This document shows positions 53,801-62,674 of a stretch of DNA of 64,000 nucleotides, piece after piece. Where the stretch lies: the NCBI RefSeq assembly GCF_014197245.1, contig NZ_JACIFF010000002.1, positions 479,068-543,067 on the forward strand, read 5' to 3'. The notes beneath the pieces are model-generated. The model did not search any database, was not told where the DNA came from, and saw only the letters and a program-made list of their open reading frames with translations. The position numbers and the translations under genes are program-made. Numbering within the stretch: the first letter of the stretch is position 1; each line of letters opens with the position of its first letter. The stretch comes from Neolewinella aquimaris. GTDB lineage: Bacteria; Bacteroidota; Bacteroidia; Chitinophagales; Saprospiraceae.

Positions 53801-53988
53801 AGAAAATTCTTCAGCCACTCTTCGTTGTCGATATAGGTGTATAGTTCGAAGTGCGGCGATTGGTAGACGTCGTACTCAAACTTTTCGTAGTTCGGCTTAT
53901 TCTGCCCGAACGAATTAAAGCCCTGCGCGGACACCAGTAGGGGGAGCGCGAGGAGCGCTGTCGTCAATATTCTGTGTATAGCTTTCAT
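50860..53988 (-). CDS. Secreted HExxH metallopeptidase / TolB-like propeller / outer-membrane barrel fusion
   Basis: 1042 residues from the ATG at 53988 (signal HRILTTALLALPLLVSAQG). Residues ~20-280: peptidase MA-like domain with zinc site HHVLGHELVHAFQYDM and WMVEGLAEYLSIGS, whose Glu is the likely third ligand. Residues ~300-620: WD40-like/PD40 propeller repeats (SPEISPDGKYMIYLSEQD, FPAWSPDGKSIVVSG, IHPSWSADGKTIYFSTD). Residues ~680-1042: BamA/surface-antigen-type barrel ending in an aromatic-rich strand (GASWSFGLNLLPGW). The layout predicts a surface or periplasmic protease domain tethered to the outer membrane. Known in Bacteroidota but uncharacterised, as far as I know. Confidence 0.88.
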   Translation of the reverse strand: MKAIHRILTTALLALPLLVSAQGFNSFGQNKPNYEKFEYDVYQSPHFELYTYIDNEEWLKNFLSDSEEWYRVHQLVLRDTIAFKNPMIIYANHADFQQTNAISGMIGEGTGGVTEAFKNRVVLPVAQTNAQTHHVLGHELVHAFQYDMVIRGDSTSLRDLQKLPLWMVEGLAEYLSIGSVDPFTAMWMRDAVLNDDIPSLKDLSGGKYFPYRYGQAFWSFVTGLQGDEIINPYFRATAKWGIERATELVLGYKFKDFSDLWEDALRKTYGAQIGDAKVDRFVGKELVGPDNNGGRINISPEISPDGKYMIYLSEQDLFNIDLFLADARTGKKIRKIKSSTLGSHIDALSYIENSGTWSPDSKKFAYTATSKGQNIIIIADVEKGKAEREIRPVEVPAFSFPAWSPDGKSIVVSGLVQGQTDLYSIDVRSGRVTQLTNDVYSEIHPSWSADGKTIYFSTDARGLQLKERPHGALRFNLAALDVESRESREINVFPGADNLNPVEGADGMLYFLSNRDGFRNIYRYDLTQDSVARMTDLLTGVSGITTYAPAMSIDRRNNRLLYTYFNQKGYKIFGTPIDRMTAVAVSKDSVDLTPATLPRLNRRANLVVDELLTNMDKESVISSDEITRQPYKPKFKLDYASGGAGGGVGTSQVFGTTSGLAGGVQLLFSDILGNNQLFTGLSMNGEITDFGGSVAWVNRKTKVNYGFSLSRIPYRNFGLMEPFLDSIQVSEDDYAELINAPYLIQRLYQNQVGGFASLAFNTNLRLEGSLSFSLYNNRVDQYARYYNPITGYPIQANVQPERRRDLESESFNLINGGVALVGDNSNFGLTAPIRGHRYRLGADQYLGEFNFTAVNADYRRYIWFGKGALAFRGLHYGRYGSQGNDLFPLYVGSPWYMRGLNANDAVNTLEGAGRSLDELIGSKLIVGNVELRIPFTGPEQIALIKSKFLFSDLNFFVDGGMAFSDIGQFNGPTYTLDENGEILINPNTGEPFLVSPGVKPIFTAGVSTRINVFGQLVVEPYFARPLLKGASWSFGLNLLPGW

Positions 53989-54104
53989 GTGATTCTGCAC
54001 TTGGTGTTGGGAATGGCTTCCGTACTAAAAACACCGGGCAGACGTGCAGACCCCTAAGCTTTGCTGGCGAAAGAGCCTTAAAAAAATGTTATAATCCAGT
54101 ACGA

Positions 54105-54146
54105 CGCTGCCTCCGGCAGCGCAAGTAAAATGCGGTCTCCGACCGC
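54105..54146. repeat. Twin hairpins upstream of the metallopeptidase gene
   Basis: CGCTGCC-TCC-GGCAGCG (54105-54121) and GCGGTC-TCC-GACCGC (54132-54146). The first is the same stem as that after ilvE. They begin the repeat block between two divergent genes, where a terminator would not be expected. Confidence 0.6.
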
Positions 54147-54159
54147 GAAGCATCAGCCC

Positions 54160-54440
54160 GGTTCGTGGCGTCTCGCCGCTGTCCCGGTTCGTGGCACGGT
54201 TCGTGGCGTCTCGCCGCGGTCCCGGTTCGTGGCACGGTTCGTGGCGTCCCGCCGCGGTCACCATCGGGCAAAACTTAAGCAATACCATATACCCCCTCCT
54301 TTCAACTACTACTTATGGGAAAAATGACCGCGGCGGGACGCCACGAACCAACACACCGCGGCGGGACGCCACGAACCGTCACACCGCGGCAAGATGCCAC
54401 CAACCGGGGGGGGCGCATCAAGATGCCACGAACCAACACC
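54160..54440. repeat. Inverted pair of tandem arrays (GGTTCGTGGCGTC family)
   Basis: Left arm: three copies of a 38-bp unit starting at 54160, 54198 and 54236, each with GGTTCGTGGCGTC followed by TCGCCGCGGTC. Right arm: the reverse complement, at 54326 and then with a 28-bp period at 54355 and 54383, plus a partial copy near 54420. 54236-54259 and 54326-54349 are a perfect 24-bp inverted repeat around a 66-bp AT-rich spacer. A single copy is at 29665-29692. The block fills the divergent region before the GH15 gene, so it may carry its promoter or form a cruciform. Confidence 0.88.
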
Positions 54441-54487
54441 CGCACGCCCGCCCAAACCAATGTCAGCTTTTGCCGTTGCAACTGACA

Positions 54488-56317
54488 ATGAACGCTTCCA
54501 ATCCTGCCGCCGCCCCCGTTGGGGAGTTTAATTCCGCCTACCCGGACCGCTATCTGCCCATTGCCGAATACGGCATCATCGGGAACCTGCACACGACCGC
54601 GCTGGTGAGCGTAACCGGAAGCATCGACTTTATGTGCCTGCCACGCTTCGACTCCCCCACCGTTTTCGGCCGACTGCTGGATGCGGACGTGGGAGGATTT
54701 TTCAGCTTCTCCTGCGTAGCCGACGACACCAAGAACAAACAGCTGTACCTGCCGGGGACGAACATCCTAATCACCCGCTTCCTGAGCGAGGACGGCATTG
54801 CGGAACTGACCGACTTCATGCCCATCGTCGACGGGGAACGGGATTTCGCGGTGTTTCGGCGGCTGAAGGGAGTTTACGGCCACCACCGGGTTAAATTTGA
54901 CCTGCAGGCGCGCTTCGGCTACGGCAAGCGGGGCTGTATCGCGGAAAAAAACCCGGAGGGGAGGGGCTACCTGATCCGCGATCCGGAGGGCGAACAACCT
55001 ACGATGCTGCTGCTGACGGACGCCGAACTGGAAATTACGGACACCGGACTGCGGGCCATCATCGACCTGCACCAGGGCGACAACATCGACTTCATCCTGA
55101 CCCTGAACGAGGGCATCGACTTCGACCTCGACTGGATGCAGTGCTTTACGGAGTGCCGCAAGTACTGGACCACCTGGTCGAAAAAGTGCCGGTACGAGGG
55201 ATTTTGGAAGGAGGCGGTGCTGCGGTCGGTCCTTACGCTGAAGCTGCTGACATCGGCCCGCTACGGAAGCACCATCGCCGCCGCCACCTTTGGCCTGCCG
55301 GAGAAGATGGGCGGGGCCCGCAACTGGGATTATCGCTACACCTGGATCCGCGACGCCGCCTTTACGATGTACGCTTTCTTGCGCTTGGGCTACACCCAGG
55401 AGGCGGAACACTTTATGGACTGGATCCGCGACAAGTGCATGGATCACCTCCAACTGATGTACGCCATCGACGGGGAAACCGACCTCGAAGAGTGTACCAT
55501 GGAACACCTCGAGGGCTACCGCGGCAGCAAACCGGTACGGGTCGGAAACGGCGCCCACGACCAGAAGCAACTCGATATCTACGGCGAGCTGATCGACACC
55601 ATCTACCTGTACAATAAGGCTGGGGGCAGCATCACCAATAAATTCTGGACCTCAATCACCAAGTTGGTAGATTACGTGATCGTCCACTGGCGCGATGAAG
55701 ACCACGGAATTTGGGAAGTGCGCAGCGGCAAGCAACGCTTTCTCCACTCCGCCGTCTGCTGCTGGGTAGCCATTGACCGCGCCATGAAGATCGCCGAGAA
55801 CCGGAGCCTCCCCTACCCGATGGCCGAGTGGCGCAAGGTCCGCGACGAGATCTACACCGAGATATACGACGGCTTCTGGAACGAAGAGCTGCAGGCATAC
55901 GTGCAGTTTAAAGGGAGCGACACCCTCGATGCGAGCGCCCTGCTGATGCCGCTCCTGCGCTTTGTTTCCAGTCAGGAACCGCGCTGGCTCAGCACCTTCC
56001 AGGCCATCGAAGAGAAGCTGTCGGCCGACGTACTCATCTTCCGCTATAAGCTGGAGCACGGGGCCACGGACGGACTCGAAGGAGACGAGGGGGCCTTTGC
56101 CATCTGTTCGTTCTGGTACGTCGAGTGTCTGGCGCGCATCGGACAGGTAGACAAAGCTACGGTCGTCTTCGAAAAAATGCTGGGCTACGCGAATCACCTG
56201 GGTCTCATGAGCGAGGAAATCGGGTTACACGGAGAGCAGCTGGGTAATTTTCCGCAGGCATTTTCTCATCTGAGTTTGATTTCGGCGGCGTTCCAGATTG
56301 AGAAGAAGAATAGGTAA
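54488..56317 (+). CDS. GH15 glucoamylase/trehalase-like glycoside hydrolase
   Basis: 609 residues from the ATG at 54488. The frame stays open 99 codons further upstream, but only through repeat DNA. Bacterial GH15 layout: N-terminal beta domain (YLPIAEYGIIGNLHTTALVS, GSIDFMCLPRFDSPTVFGRL), then the (alpha/alpha)6 barrel with MGGARNWDYRYTWIRDAAFT, GETDLEECTMEHLEGYRGS, DHGIWEVRSGKQRFLHSAVC, and the C-terminal GLMSEEIGLHGEQLGNFPQAFSHL with likely catalytic Glu. Enzymes of this kind release glucose from alpha-glucans or split trehalose. No signal peptide, so cytoplasmic; substrate uncertain. Confidence 0.92.
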   Translation: MNASNPAAAPVGEFNSAYPDRYLPIAEYGIIGNLHTTALVSVTGSIDFMCLPRFDSPTVFGRLLDADVGGFFSFSCVADDTKNKQLYLPGTNILITRFLSEDGIAELTDFMPIVDGERDFAVFRRLKGVYGHHRVKFDLQARFGYGKRGCIAEKNPEGRGYLIRDPEGEQPTMLLLTDAELEITDTGLRAIIDLHQGDNIDFILTLNEGIDFDLDWMQCFTECRKYWTTWSKKCRYEGFWKEAVLRSVLTLKLLTSARYGSTIAAATFGLPEKMGGARNWDYRYTWIRDAAFTMYAFLRLGYTQEAEHFMDWIRDKCMDHLQLMYAIDGETDLEECTMEHLEGYRGSKPVRVGNGAHDQKQLDIYGELIDTIYLYNKAGGSITNKFWTSITKLVDYVIVHWRDEDHGIWEVRSGKQRFLHSAVCCWVAIDRAMKIAENRSLPYPMAEWRKVRDEIYTEIYDGFWNEELQAYVQFKGSDTLDASALLMPLLRFVSSQEPRWLSTFQAIEEKLSADVLIFRYKLEHGATDGLEGDEGAFAICSFWYVECLARIGQVDKATVVFEKMLGYANHLGLMSEEIGLHGEQLGNFPQAFSHLSLISAAFQIEKKNR

Positions 56318-56397
56318 GGGGGAGTCTCGCTCGCTGCGCTCGCTGGTAGTCGCTCGCGGGGGCTCGCGGTTAGTACGGTAGTACGGTAGTACGGTAG
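56318..56397. repeat. Short repeat block between GH15 and ABC genes
   Basis: 56330-56349 is the exact reverse of the 20-base word in the 47-kb array; CGCTCGCGGGGGCTCGCGG follows, then three tandem copies of TACGGTAG (about 56373-56396). The block starts just after the GH15 stop and ends at the stop codon of the convergent ABC gene. Confidence 0.75.
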
Positions 56398-58233
56398 TTA
56401 CTTGTAGCCGGCGGCCTGGAGGGCGAAGAGTTCGGCGTAGCGGCCGTCGAGGGCGAGGAGTTCTTCGTGGCTGCCTTCTTCGACCAGTCCTCCGTATTCG
56501 AGGAAGAGGATGTGGTCGGCCATGCGGACGGTGGAGAAGCGGTGACTGATGAGTACGGCGGTTTTGCCTTCGATGAGGGCGGTGAAGCGTTGGAAGACCT
56601 CGTACTCGGCGCGGGCGTCGAGGGCGCTGGTGGGTTCGTCGAGGATGAGGAGTTGGGCATCGCGCATGTAGGCACGGGCGAGGGCGATCTTTTGCCACTG
56701 TCCGCCGCTGAGGTCAACGGCTCCGGCGAAGCGGCGTCCGAGGAGTTGGTCGTAGCCGCCTTCGAGTTCGCCGACGACTTCCTCGGCGAGAGACTTGCGG
56801 GCGCTGTCTTCGATGCGGTCCTGGTTGAGCTCTTCTTCGATGCGACCGACGGCGATGTTCTCGCGGGCGGTGAGTTGGTAGCGGAAGAAATCCTGGAAGA
56901 TGACGCCGACGTTGTCGCGGAGGGAAGAAAGCTCGTACTCGCGCAGGTTACGGCCGTCGAGTAGGATGCGACCTTCAGTGGGTTCGTAGAGGCGCGCGAG
57001 TAGCTTTACGAGGGTGGTCTTTCCGGCCCCGTTCTCCCCCACCAGGGCTACCTTTTGGCCGAAGGGAAGTTTGAAGGAAAGGTTACGGATGGCATATTTC
57101 TCCGTATTTGGGTAGGCAAAGCTTACGTTCTGAAATTCCCAGCCGATCCGAATGGGTTTGGGGAAGGGCAGTGCTCCTTTTTTGTCGGCGATCAGGGGTC
57201 TGATGGCGAAGAAGTCGAAAAGATCCTGTAGGTAAAGCGCATTCTCCCCGATGCTTGAAAAGCGGGACAGGATGGTTTGTAACCCGCCCTGCATCCGCTG
57301 GAAGGCTCCGGCCAGGAATGTGAGCGATCCGACGGTGATCACACCACTGATGGTCTGCATAATGATGAGCACGTAGGCTCCGTAGTACGTCAGGGAGCTG
57401 ATCGCAGAGAAGAACGCCCCCCAGCTCGCCCGCTTGATGGCCAGGGTGCGGTTGGCGTAGAAGTACTTCATCGACAGCTTGTGGAAGCGGTTGGTGATGA
57501 AGTCGGCCAGCCCGAATATCTTGACCTCCTTAGCCGTAATGTCACTGGCACCAATGTAGCGCAGGTAATCGAGCTCCCGCCGCTCCGGCGTCCAACTGCG
57601 GGTGAGGCTGTACACTTGTTGATTGAAGTAATTCTCCTGAATGAAACTGGGGATCACGGCAACCACGAGCAACAGAATAAGCCAGGGATTAAAGGCCGCT
57701 ACGCTGATGCCCAGCACGACCAGGGTGACAGTACTCTGAAACTGCGCCAGCATCTGCGACATCAGCGTCGACCGGCTCGTCGTCTGCCGCCGCGCCCGCT
57801 CCATCTTATCGTAAAATTCGGAATCCTCGAAGTGGTACAGATCGAGGGTGGCCGCGTGCCGCATCAAGTCGACGCTGGTCTGATTGGTATAAAGGTCCCC
57901 CAGTAAGCTGTCGACCAGACTGATGCCCCGGCTCAGCAAATCGGAGGTAAGGGCAAGCAACAACTCCAGTGCCACCATCTGCCAAAGAAAAGTGGTATCG
58001 CCACTACCGTCAATAATTAACAGTACCTCGTCAATGATCAATTTACCCACGTACAGAATAGCCGTAGGAAGTGCCGACTGCAGCAGTCTCAGTACGATAT
58101 TCGTGATCGTGAGCGACGGGCTCGTCCGGTAAATCAGCCGAAAAAAAGGTGGAAGATTACGCAGGGCCGTCAACTGATCCCGCCACGTCCTTTCCTCCTC
58201 CTTTGCCTTCCCCGCCTTTCTTCCTAATGCCAT
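56398..58233 (-). CDS. ABC transporter, fused permease and ATPase (exporter type)
   Basis: 611 residues. About six membrane helices in residues ~30-330 (SLTITNIVLRLLQSALPTAI, FNPWLILLLVVAVIPSFI). The ATPase domain has Walker A VALVGENGAGKTTLVKLL, Q-loop GVIFQDFFRYQ, signature DLSGGQWQKIALARAYM, Walker B LLILDEPTSALDARAE and H-loop AVLISHRFSTV. It should work as a homodimer or with a partner to export lipid, peptide or drug. The membrane part resembles bacterial exporters of unknown substrate. It stands alone, so the cargo cannot be inferred. Confidence 0.92.
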   Translation of the reverse strand: MALGRKAGKAKEEERTWRDQLTALRNLPPFFRLIYRTSPSLTITNIVLRLLQSALPTAILYVGKLIIDEVLLIIDGSGDTTFLWQMVALELLLALTSDLLSRGISLVDSLLGDLYTNQTSVDLMRHAATLDLYHFEDSEFYDKMERARRQTTSRSTLMSQMLAQFQSTVTLVVLGISVAAFNPWLILLLVVAVIPSFIQENYFNQQVYSLTRSWTPERRELDYLRYIGASDITAKEVKIFGLADFITNRFHKLSMKYFYANRTLAIKRASWGAFFSAISSLTYYGAYVLIIMQTISGVITVGSLTFLAGAFQRMQGGLQTILSRFSSIGENALYLQDLFDFFAIRPLIADKKGALPFPKPIRIGWEFQNVSFAYPNTEKYAIRNLSFKLPFGQKVALVGENGAGKTTLVKLLARLYEPTEGRILLDGRNLREYELSSLRDNVGVIFQDFFRYQLTARENIAVGRIEEELNQDRIEDSARKSLAEEVVGELEGGYDQLLGRRFAGAVDLSGGQWQKIALARAYMRDAQLLILDEPTSALDARAEYEVFQRFTALIEGKTAVLISHRFSTVRMADHILFLEYGGLVEEGSHEELLALDGRYAELFALQAAGYK

Positions 58234-58263
58234 GCAGGCTTAACATTCCGGCACACCGGTAGT

Positions 58264-58330
58264 TCTCAATCCCTCACCCCCCTCAATCCTTCACTCCCCT
58301 CAATCCCTCAAACCTTCAATCCCTCACCCC
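58264..58330. repeat. CCTCAATCCCTC simple-repeat tract
   Basis: Five irregular copies of CTCAATCCCTCA / CTTCAATCCCTCACCCCC between the ABC gene and the next gene on the same strand. Matches the tracts at 50823-50859 and, reversed, 38049-38112. Confidence 0.6.
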
Positions 58331-58978
58331 CTAATCATCCTTCTTCTTAAAATCCCCCCGCTTCCAGCCGTCAAAAAACTGCTTCCATGCAACGGGACTA
58401 AAAATATTCATGGGCGGCTTCTGTCCGATGTAGTACGTCTGACGGGCCTGCTGACGGAGGTAGTAGCTGCTGTTCTCCGCACCCGAGCGCGGAACCGTCT
58501 CCTGTAGTCGTTCGAGCTTGTCGGCCGAAAGGTTCTCCGAGGCGCGGGATTGCAGTTCCGGCGTTACGTCCATGGCCAGAAACTCGAGCTTGAAGTGGTC
58601 GCGGCTCGGCCAGGGGAAGACCACGGCTTCGGGCAGGTCGATGGCGTTATAGGTCATTAATTGGACCAAACTGTACTTATCGTCCTCCAGATTTGGATCG
58701 ATCACGAACTGCACGTCGTCATAACCCAGTGCACTAAACAGAATCGTGTCTCCCTTATGGGCTACGATGCTGAAGAAGCCCTCCAGGTTGGCGTAGGTGC
58801 CGCGACCGTCGCTCTTGATCAGTACGGTAGCGTAGGGCACCGGCTGGAGCTGACTGGTGGTCCCGTCGAGCACCATGCCCGAAAATTGCACCAGGGGCTC
58901 CCCGTTCTGGTCGACGAGCTGGGCGCTGGCGGTAGACCCGAGGCCGAGAAAGAGACAAAAAGCGAGCAGGTACTTCAT
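58331..58978 (-). CDS. Secreted protein with carboxypeptidase-regulatory-like domain
   Basis: 215 residues with a signal peptide (MKYLLAFCLFLGLGSTASAQ). Residues ~30-115 match the CarboxypepD_reg-like beta sandwich: FSGMVLDGTTSQLQPVPYAT, SDGRGTYANLEGFFSIVAHK, ILFSALGYDDVQFVI. The C-terminal ~100 residues are helical and charged and end in Lys-Lys-Asp-Asp (PVAWKQFFDGWKRGDFKKK). Such proteins are common, uncharacterised envelope proteins of Bacteroidota. It lies between the ABC exporter and lon on the same strand, 113 bp from lon. Confidence 0.8.
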   Translation of the reverse strand: MKYLLAFCLFLGLGSTASAQLVDQNGEPLVQFSGMVLDGTTSQLQPVPYATVLIKSDGRGTYANLEGFFSIVAHKGDTILFSALGYDDVQFVIDPNLEDDKYSLVQLMTYNAIDLPEAVVFPWPSRDHFKLEFLAMDVTPELQSRASENLSADKLERLQETVPRSGAENSSYYLRQQARQTYYIGQKPPMNIFSPVAWKQFFDGWKRGDFKKKDD

Positions 58979-59090
58979 ATTCGGGTTGACGTAAATCGAA
59001 CTAAGGACGCGGTAGAGGCCCGTGCGGTTGGGCCGCGGCGGTAATTCCGCAAGTTAGGGTATGCTTTTAACACACCTTAACGCGCATAGA

Positions 59091-61505
59091 TCATTCCAGC
59101 GCAAGGTCGAGCACCTCCACCATGTTCTCAACGTAACTCACTTCCATGCCCTTCAGGTACCGCTCCTCGATCTCCCGCACGTGGCGCTCGTTGGCCTTGC
59201 TCAGGATGACCTGTTTCATGCCGGCCCGACGCGCCGCAAGTAATTTTTCCTTGATTCCACCCACCGGCAGCACGCGTCCGCGGAGGGTAATTTCGCCGGA
59301 CATGGCCAGATACGGTTTGATCGGGCGATCGGTGTAGGCACTGGCCATCGCGGTGAGCATGGTGATACCGGCACTGGGACCGTCCTTCGGCGTAGCTCCC
59401 TCGGGAACGTGCACGTGCAGGTCCTTTGACTTGAAGGATTCCGGATCGATACCGATCCGCTCGGCATTGGCGCGCAGGTAGGAGCGGGCGGTGGTGGCGC
59501 TTTCCTTCATGACGGCACCGAGGTTACCGGTCTGCTGCAACCCACCCTTTCCGGGACTCAAGCTGGCCTCCACGAACAGAATTTCTCCGCCAACCTGCGT
59601 CCACGCAAGCCCAATGGCGATTCCCGACTGGCGGCCGACGCGGTAGGGTTCCCGCTCGAAGATGCGTGGACCGAGTACTTCCTCCAGGCTCTCCTTTTTG
59701 ATCGTAACCTGTTCCTCCCCCTCCATGGCGATGCCCTTGGCGGCGTGACGCATCAGTCCCGCGATCTGGCGGTCCAGCGTCCGGACGCCGCTTTCGCGGG
59801 TGTACCCTTCCACTACCTCACGGAGCGTAGTCATGGGAATCTTAACCTGTTTTGCCTTCAGGCCGTGCGACTCCCGTTGCTTTGGCAGGAGGTGACGGCG
59901 GGCGATTTCGAGCTTCTCCTCCGTCGAGTACCCGCTCAATCGGATAATCTCCATCCGGTCCCGCAGGGCGGGCTGAATGGTTTGCATACTGTTAGCCGTA
60001 GCGATGAACAGCACCTTACTGAGGTCGACATCCAGATCGAGGTAGTTGTCGTGGAACGTGCTGTTCTGTTCGGGATCCAGGACTTCCAGCAGGGCGGAAG
60101 ACGGATCGCCGCGGTGGCTCTGCCCGATCTTGTCGATCTCGTCGAGGATGAAAACGGGATTGGCGGATCCCACCTTGCGCAACGACTGTACGATGCGTCC
60201 GGGCATGGCTCCGATGTAGGTCTTGCGGTGGCCCCTGATCTCGCTTTCGTCGTGGAGGCCGCCCAGGCTGATGCGTACGAACTTGCGGCCCAGTGCGTGA
60301 GCGATGCTCTTGCCGAGACTGGTCTTGCCGACGCCGGGAGGGCCGAGCAGCAGCAGAATCGGTGCCTTCATATCGCCCTTCAGCTTGAGCACGGCGAGGT
60401 GACCGAGAATACGGTCCTTTACCTTTTCGAGACCGTAGTGGTCGTCGTCGAGCACCTTCGAGACCGTCTTCAGGTCGAAGTTGTCTTCCGTGTAGTCCTG
60501 CCAGGGCAGATCGAGGAGCATCTCAAGGTAGGAGAGCTGCACGCTGAATTCGGCTACCTGGGGGTTCATTCGCTTCAGGCGCATGATCTCCCGGGTGAAG
60601 GTTTTGCCCACCTCCTCCGGCCACTGTTTCTTGTCGGCGCGGGCCTCCAGCTCCTGTATTTGTTGCTCGTTCGGGTTCTCGCCGAGCTCGTCCTGGATCG
60701 CCTTGATCTGTTGATTGAGGAAGTACTGCCGCTGCTGCTGCTCGATATCTCCCCGGGTCTTGTTCTCGATCTGGTCGCGTAACTCCAGGATCTGCAACTC
60801 CCGCTGCAATTCCTTCAGGACGCGTTCGGCCTTGCTGCCCAGGTCGCTGGTTTCCAGTAGTTCCTGCCGGGTTTTCATCTCTCCGTTCAGGTTGCTGGCG
60901 ATGAAGTTGAGCAGCTGACTCGGCCGACTGATGTTGTCGAGCATCACCCGGGCCTCGGTGGGGATATTGGGGCTCAGTTCCACCGCCCTGACCGCCATAT
61001 CGCGGATGCTGTCAATGGTCGCTTCGAAGGTCATGGCCTCGGAAGGCTCACCGTACTGCAGGGGTTCGATCGTCCCCTCCATAAAGGGCGTCTCGGCGGT
61101 GGTAGAAGTGCGTCTGACCCGTTGTCCGCCGCGCAGTACGGCCGTCAGACTGCCGTCGGGCATCCGCAGCATTTTGATGATGCGAGCCAGGGTACCAACG
61201 TCGTAGAGATCGCTCACCTTCGGTTCTTCCACGTCGAGATCGCGCTGGGCGAAGACCGCGACCAGCCGGTTGCTTTCCATTGCCCGGTTTACGGCGCTGA
61301 TCGAGCGGTCGCGGCCAATGTTGATCGGCGTTACGATGGTGGGAAACAGCACGGCATTTTTGAGTGCCAGAATGGGTATGGGACTAGGGGTGTCGCCGTC
61401 AACCAGTTCCTCGTCTCCATCCTCCAGCCCAATAAAGGGCAGCATGTCCTGATCGTCGTCAAATCCTCGGTTATCCATCTTAATCGTAATCTTGGGTAGG
61501 CTCAC
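59091..61505 (-). CDS. lon: ATP-dependent Lon protease
   Basis: 804 residues. N-terminal substrate domain ([20 protein letters not shown]), AAA+ module with Walker [21 protein letters not shown], Walker [14 protein letters not shown] and [20 protein letters not shown], and the protease domain with catalytic Ser about 711 in KDGPSAGIT and Lys about 752 in [10 protein letters not shown]. It degrades misfolded and regulatory proteins in the cytoplasm. GTG at 61505 is given; an ATG at 61478 (MDNRGFDDD) is an alternative. A copy of the 18-base word with one change lies just upstream at 61550-61567. Confidence 0.97.
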   Translation of the reverse strand: MSLPKITIKMDNRGFDDDQDMLPFIGLEDGDEELVDGDTPSPIPILALKNAVLFPTIVTPINIGRDRSISAVNRAMESNRLVAVFAQRDLDVEEPKVSDLYDVGTLARIIKMLRMPDGSLTAVLRGGQRVRRTSTTAETPFMEGTIEPLQYGEPSEAMTFEATIDSIRDMAVRAVELSPNIPTEARVMLDNISRPSQLLNFIASNLNGEMKTRQELLETSDLGSKAERVLKELQRELQILELRDQIENKTRGDIEQQQRQYFLNQQIKAIQDELGENPNEQQIQELEARADKKQWPEEVGKTFTREIMRLKRMNPQVAEFSVQLSYLEMLLDLPWQDYTEDNFDLKTVSKVLDDDHYGLEKVKDRILGHLAVLKLKGDMKAPILLLLGPPGVGKTSLGKSIAHALGRKFVRISLGGLHDESEIRGHRKTYIGAMPGRIVQSLRKVGSANPVFILDEIDKIGQSHRGDPSSALLEVLDPEQNSTFHDNYLDLDVDLSKVLFIATANSMQTIQPALRDRMEIIRLSGYSTEEKLEIARRHLLPKQRESHGLKAKQVKIPMTTLREVVEGYTRESGVRTLDRQIAGLMRHAAKGIAMEGEEQVTIKKESLEEVLGPRIFEREPYRVGRQSGIAIGLAWTQVGGEILFVEASLSPGKGGLQQTGNLGAVMKESATTARSYLRANAERIGIDPESFKSKDLHVHVPEGATPKDGPSAGITMLTAMASAYTDRPIKPYLAMSGEITLRGRVLPVGGIKEKLLAARRAGMKQVILSKANERHVREIEERYLKGMEVSYVENMVEVLDLALE

Positions 61506-61606
61506 GGGCTCGATTTAGGGATACTAATGCAAATATCGTACCAAGCCGTGGGCGGGGGCGCAGGTGCAAAGGTAATTGTAAAGAAGCGGACCTAGTGGCT
61601 CCTACC

Positions 61607-62674
61607 CTATTGCTCTACGGTAAACCTGCGCAGCTTCGTTTCCAGGGTAGCTTCCTGGTACAGAACGTCCCACCCGGATACCTCCTGTTTACTGGCCCGG
61701 TCGAGGAGAGGGCCCCATGCGTTGGCGTCGGGAGTATCGGTAACTATATCGGTCAGGCCCACCCGCCGGAGCGCCCTCATCTTACACACTTGCTCGCCGA
61801 AGGGGCGGGGCTCCGGCCGGCTGATGAAGGGCACGCGGGCCGCACCGATCTCCATCATGGTATTGGTGCCGCCGCTGCCGACCACCACATCCGCCGCTTT
61901 TAGGTACGGGAAGGTATCGGCTACCATGCCGATACGGCGCAGGTTTACCGGACTGCTATCAAAGGCATCGGCTACTTTACCGATCAGGAGAAAGCGCCAG
62001 TCGGGGTTGGCCCGCGCGGCACTTACCCATTCACTTAGCTCCTGCGCCCCGCCGCCCAGGCCGTTAATGACGGTGGCCACTTTGCTGTCTTGATCTAAGC
62101 CGAGTTGGAGTCGGCAGTCCCGACGGCTCTCCTTACGGTGGTCGTAGCGGCTAAAGGCTCCGAGGTAGGTCGTCTTTTGCCGCACCCACTCCGGCGTATG
62201 CTCGTCTTCCAACTGGGGAGGAAAGGGCGCGATGAGGCGATCCGCTAACCGAAAGGCGGCCAGGTGAGCGGGATCGTCCCGGTAACCGTGCAGCCGTACC
62301 AGTGCGACCCGTACGCCACACAGACGAACAAAGAGTGCGATCTCTACCGATAGGTCGATAATGAACCACGCCGGACGGTTGCGGGCGATAAAGGCCGACA
62401 GGATAGCCATCCGCTGCTGGGCACCGGACAGGTCGACGGGGGCGTAGTGCACTACCTGGTTTTCCAAAATATCCAACTGGGGATCCCGGTCGGGAGAGAC
62501 GTCCGGTGGCAGGGGGTGCACCTTACCGCCGGTCCAGTCGGTAAAGCGATCGGCGGCGGAAGTAAGAACGTGGATGGGCGTATCGGCAGGCAGATGGGCT
62601 GCCAGCAGGCGCGTGCGGTTGGCGTGGCCGCTGCCGTGGTGGTGAACGTAGAAGGCAACCGGCCTAGGCAACAA
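61607..62674 (-). CDS. MurG-like (GT28/GT-B) glycosyltransferase
   Basis: 355 residues. The N-terminus FYVHHHGSGHANRTRLLAAH is the Gly-rich GT-B opening that binds the acceptor side; the C-terminal half has VATVINGLGGGAQELSEWV, FPYLKAADVVVGSGGTNTMMEIGAARVPFISRPEPRPFGEQ, the donor-binding block of the MurG/GT28 group. Acceptor unknown. The start is TTG (62674 or the next codon), overlapping the end of the GT4 gene upstream on this strand by 11 bases, so the two are translationally coupled and probably act on the same glycan. Confidence 0.85.
   Translation of the reverse strand: MLPRPVAFYVHHHGSGHANRTRLLAAHLPADTPIHVLTSAADRFTDWTGGKVHPLPPDVSPDRDPQLDILENQVVHYAPVDLSGAQQRMAILSAFIARNRPAWFIIDLSVEIALFVRLCGVRVALVRLHGYRDDPAHLAAFRLADRLIAPFPPQLEDEHTPEWVRQKTTYLGAFSRYDHRKESRRDCRLQLGLDQDSKVATVINGLGGGAQELSEWVSAARANPDWRFLLIGKVADAFDSSPVNLRRIGMVADTFPYLKAADVVVGSGGTNTMMEIGAARVPFISRPEPRPFGEQVCKMRALRRVGLTDIVTDTPDANAWGPLLDRASKQEVSGWDVLYQEATLETKLRRFTVEQ

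Noticed and set aside
54160..54440. Possible CRISPR array or iteron origin
   Set aside because: Units face each other, spacers are repetitive, and no cas or replication-initiator gene is adjacent.
54191..54487. 99-residue N-terminal extension of the GH15 protein
   Set aside because: It is encoded by repeat DNA and rich in Arg/Thr/His; the family N-terminus fits the ATG at 54488.
59745..60782. 345-codon open frame on the plus strand
   Set aside because: Antisense to lon, no recognisable domain.
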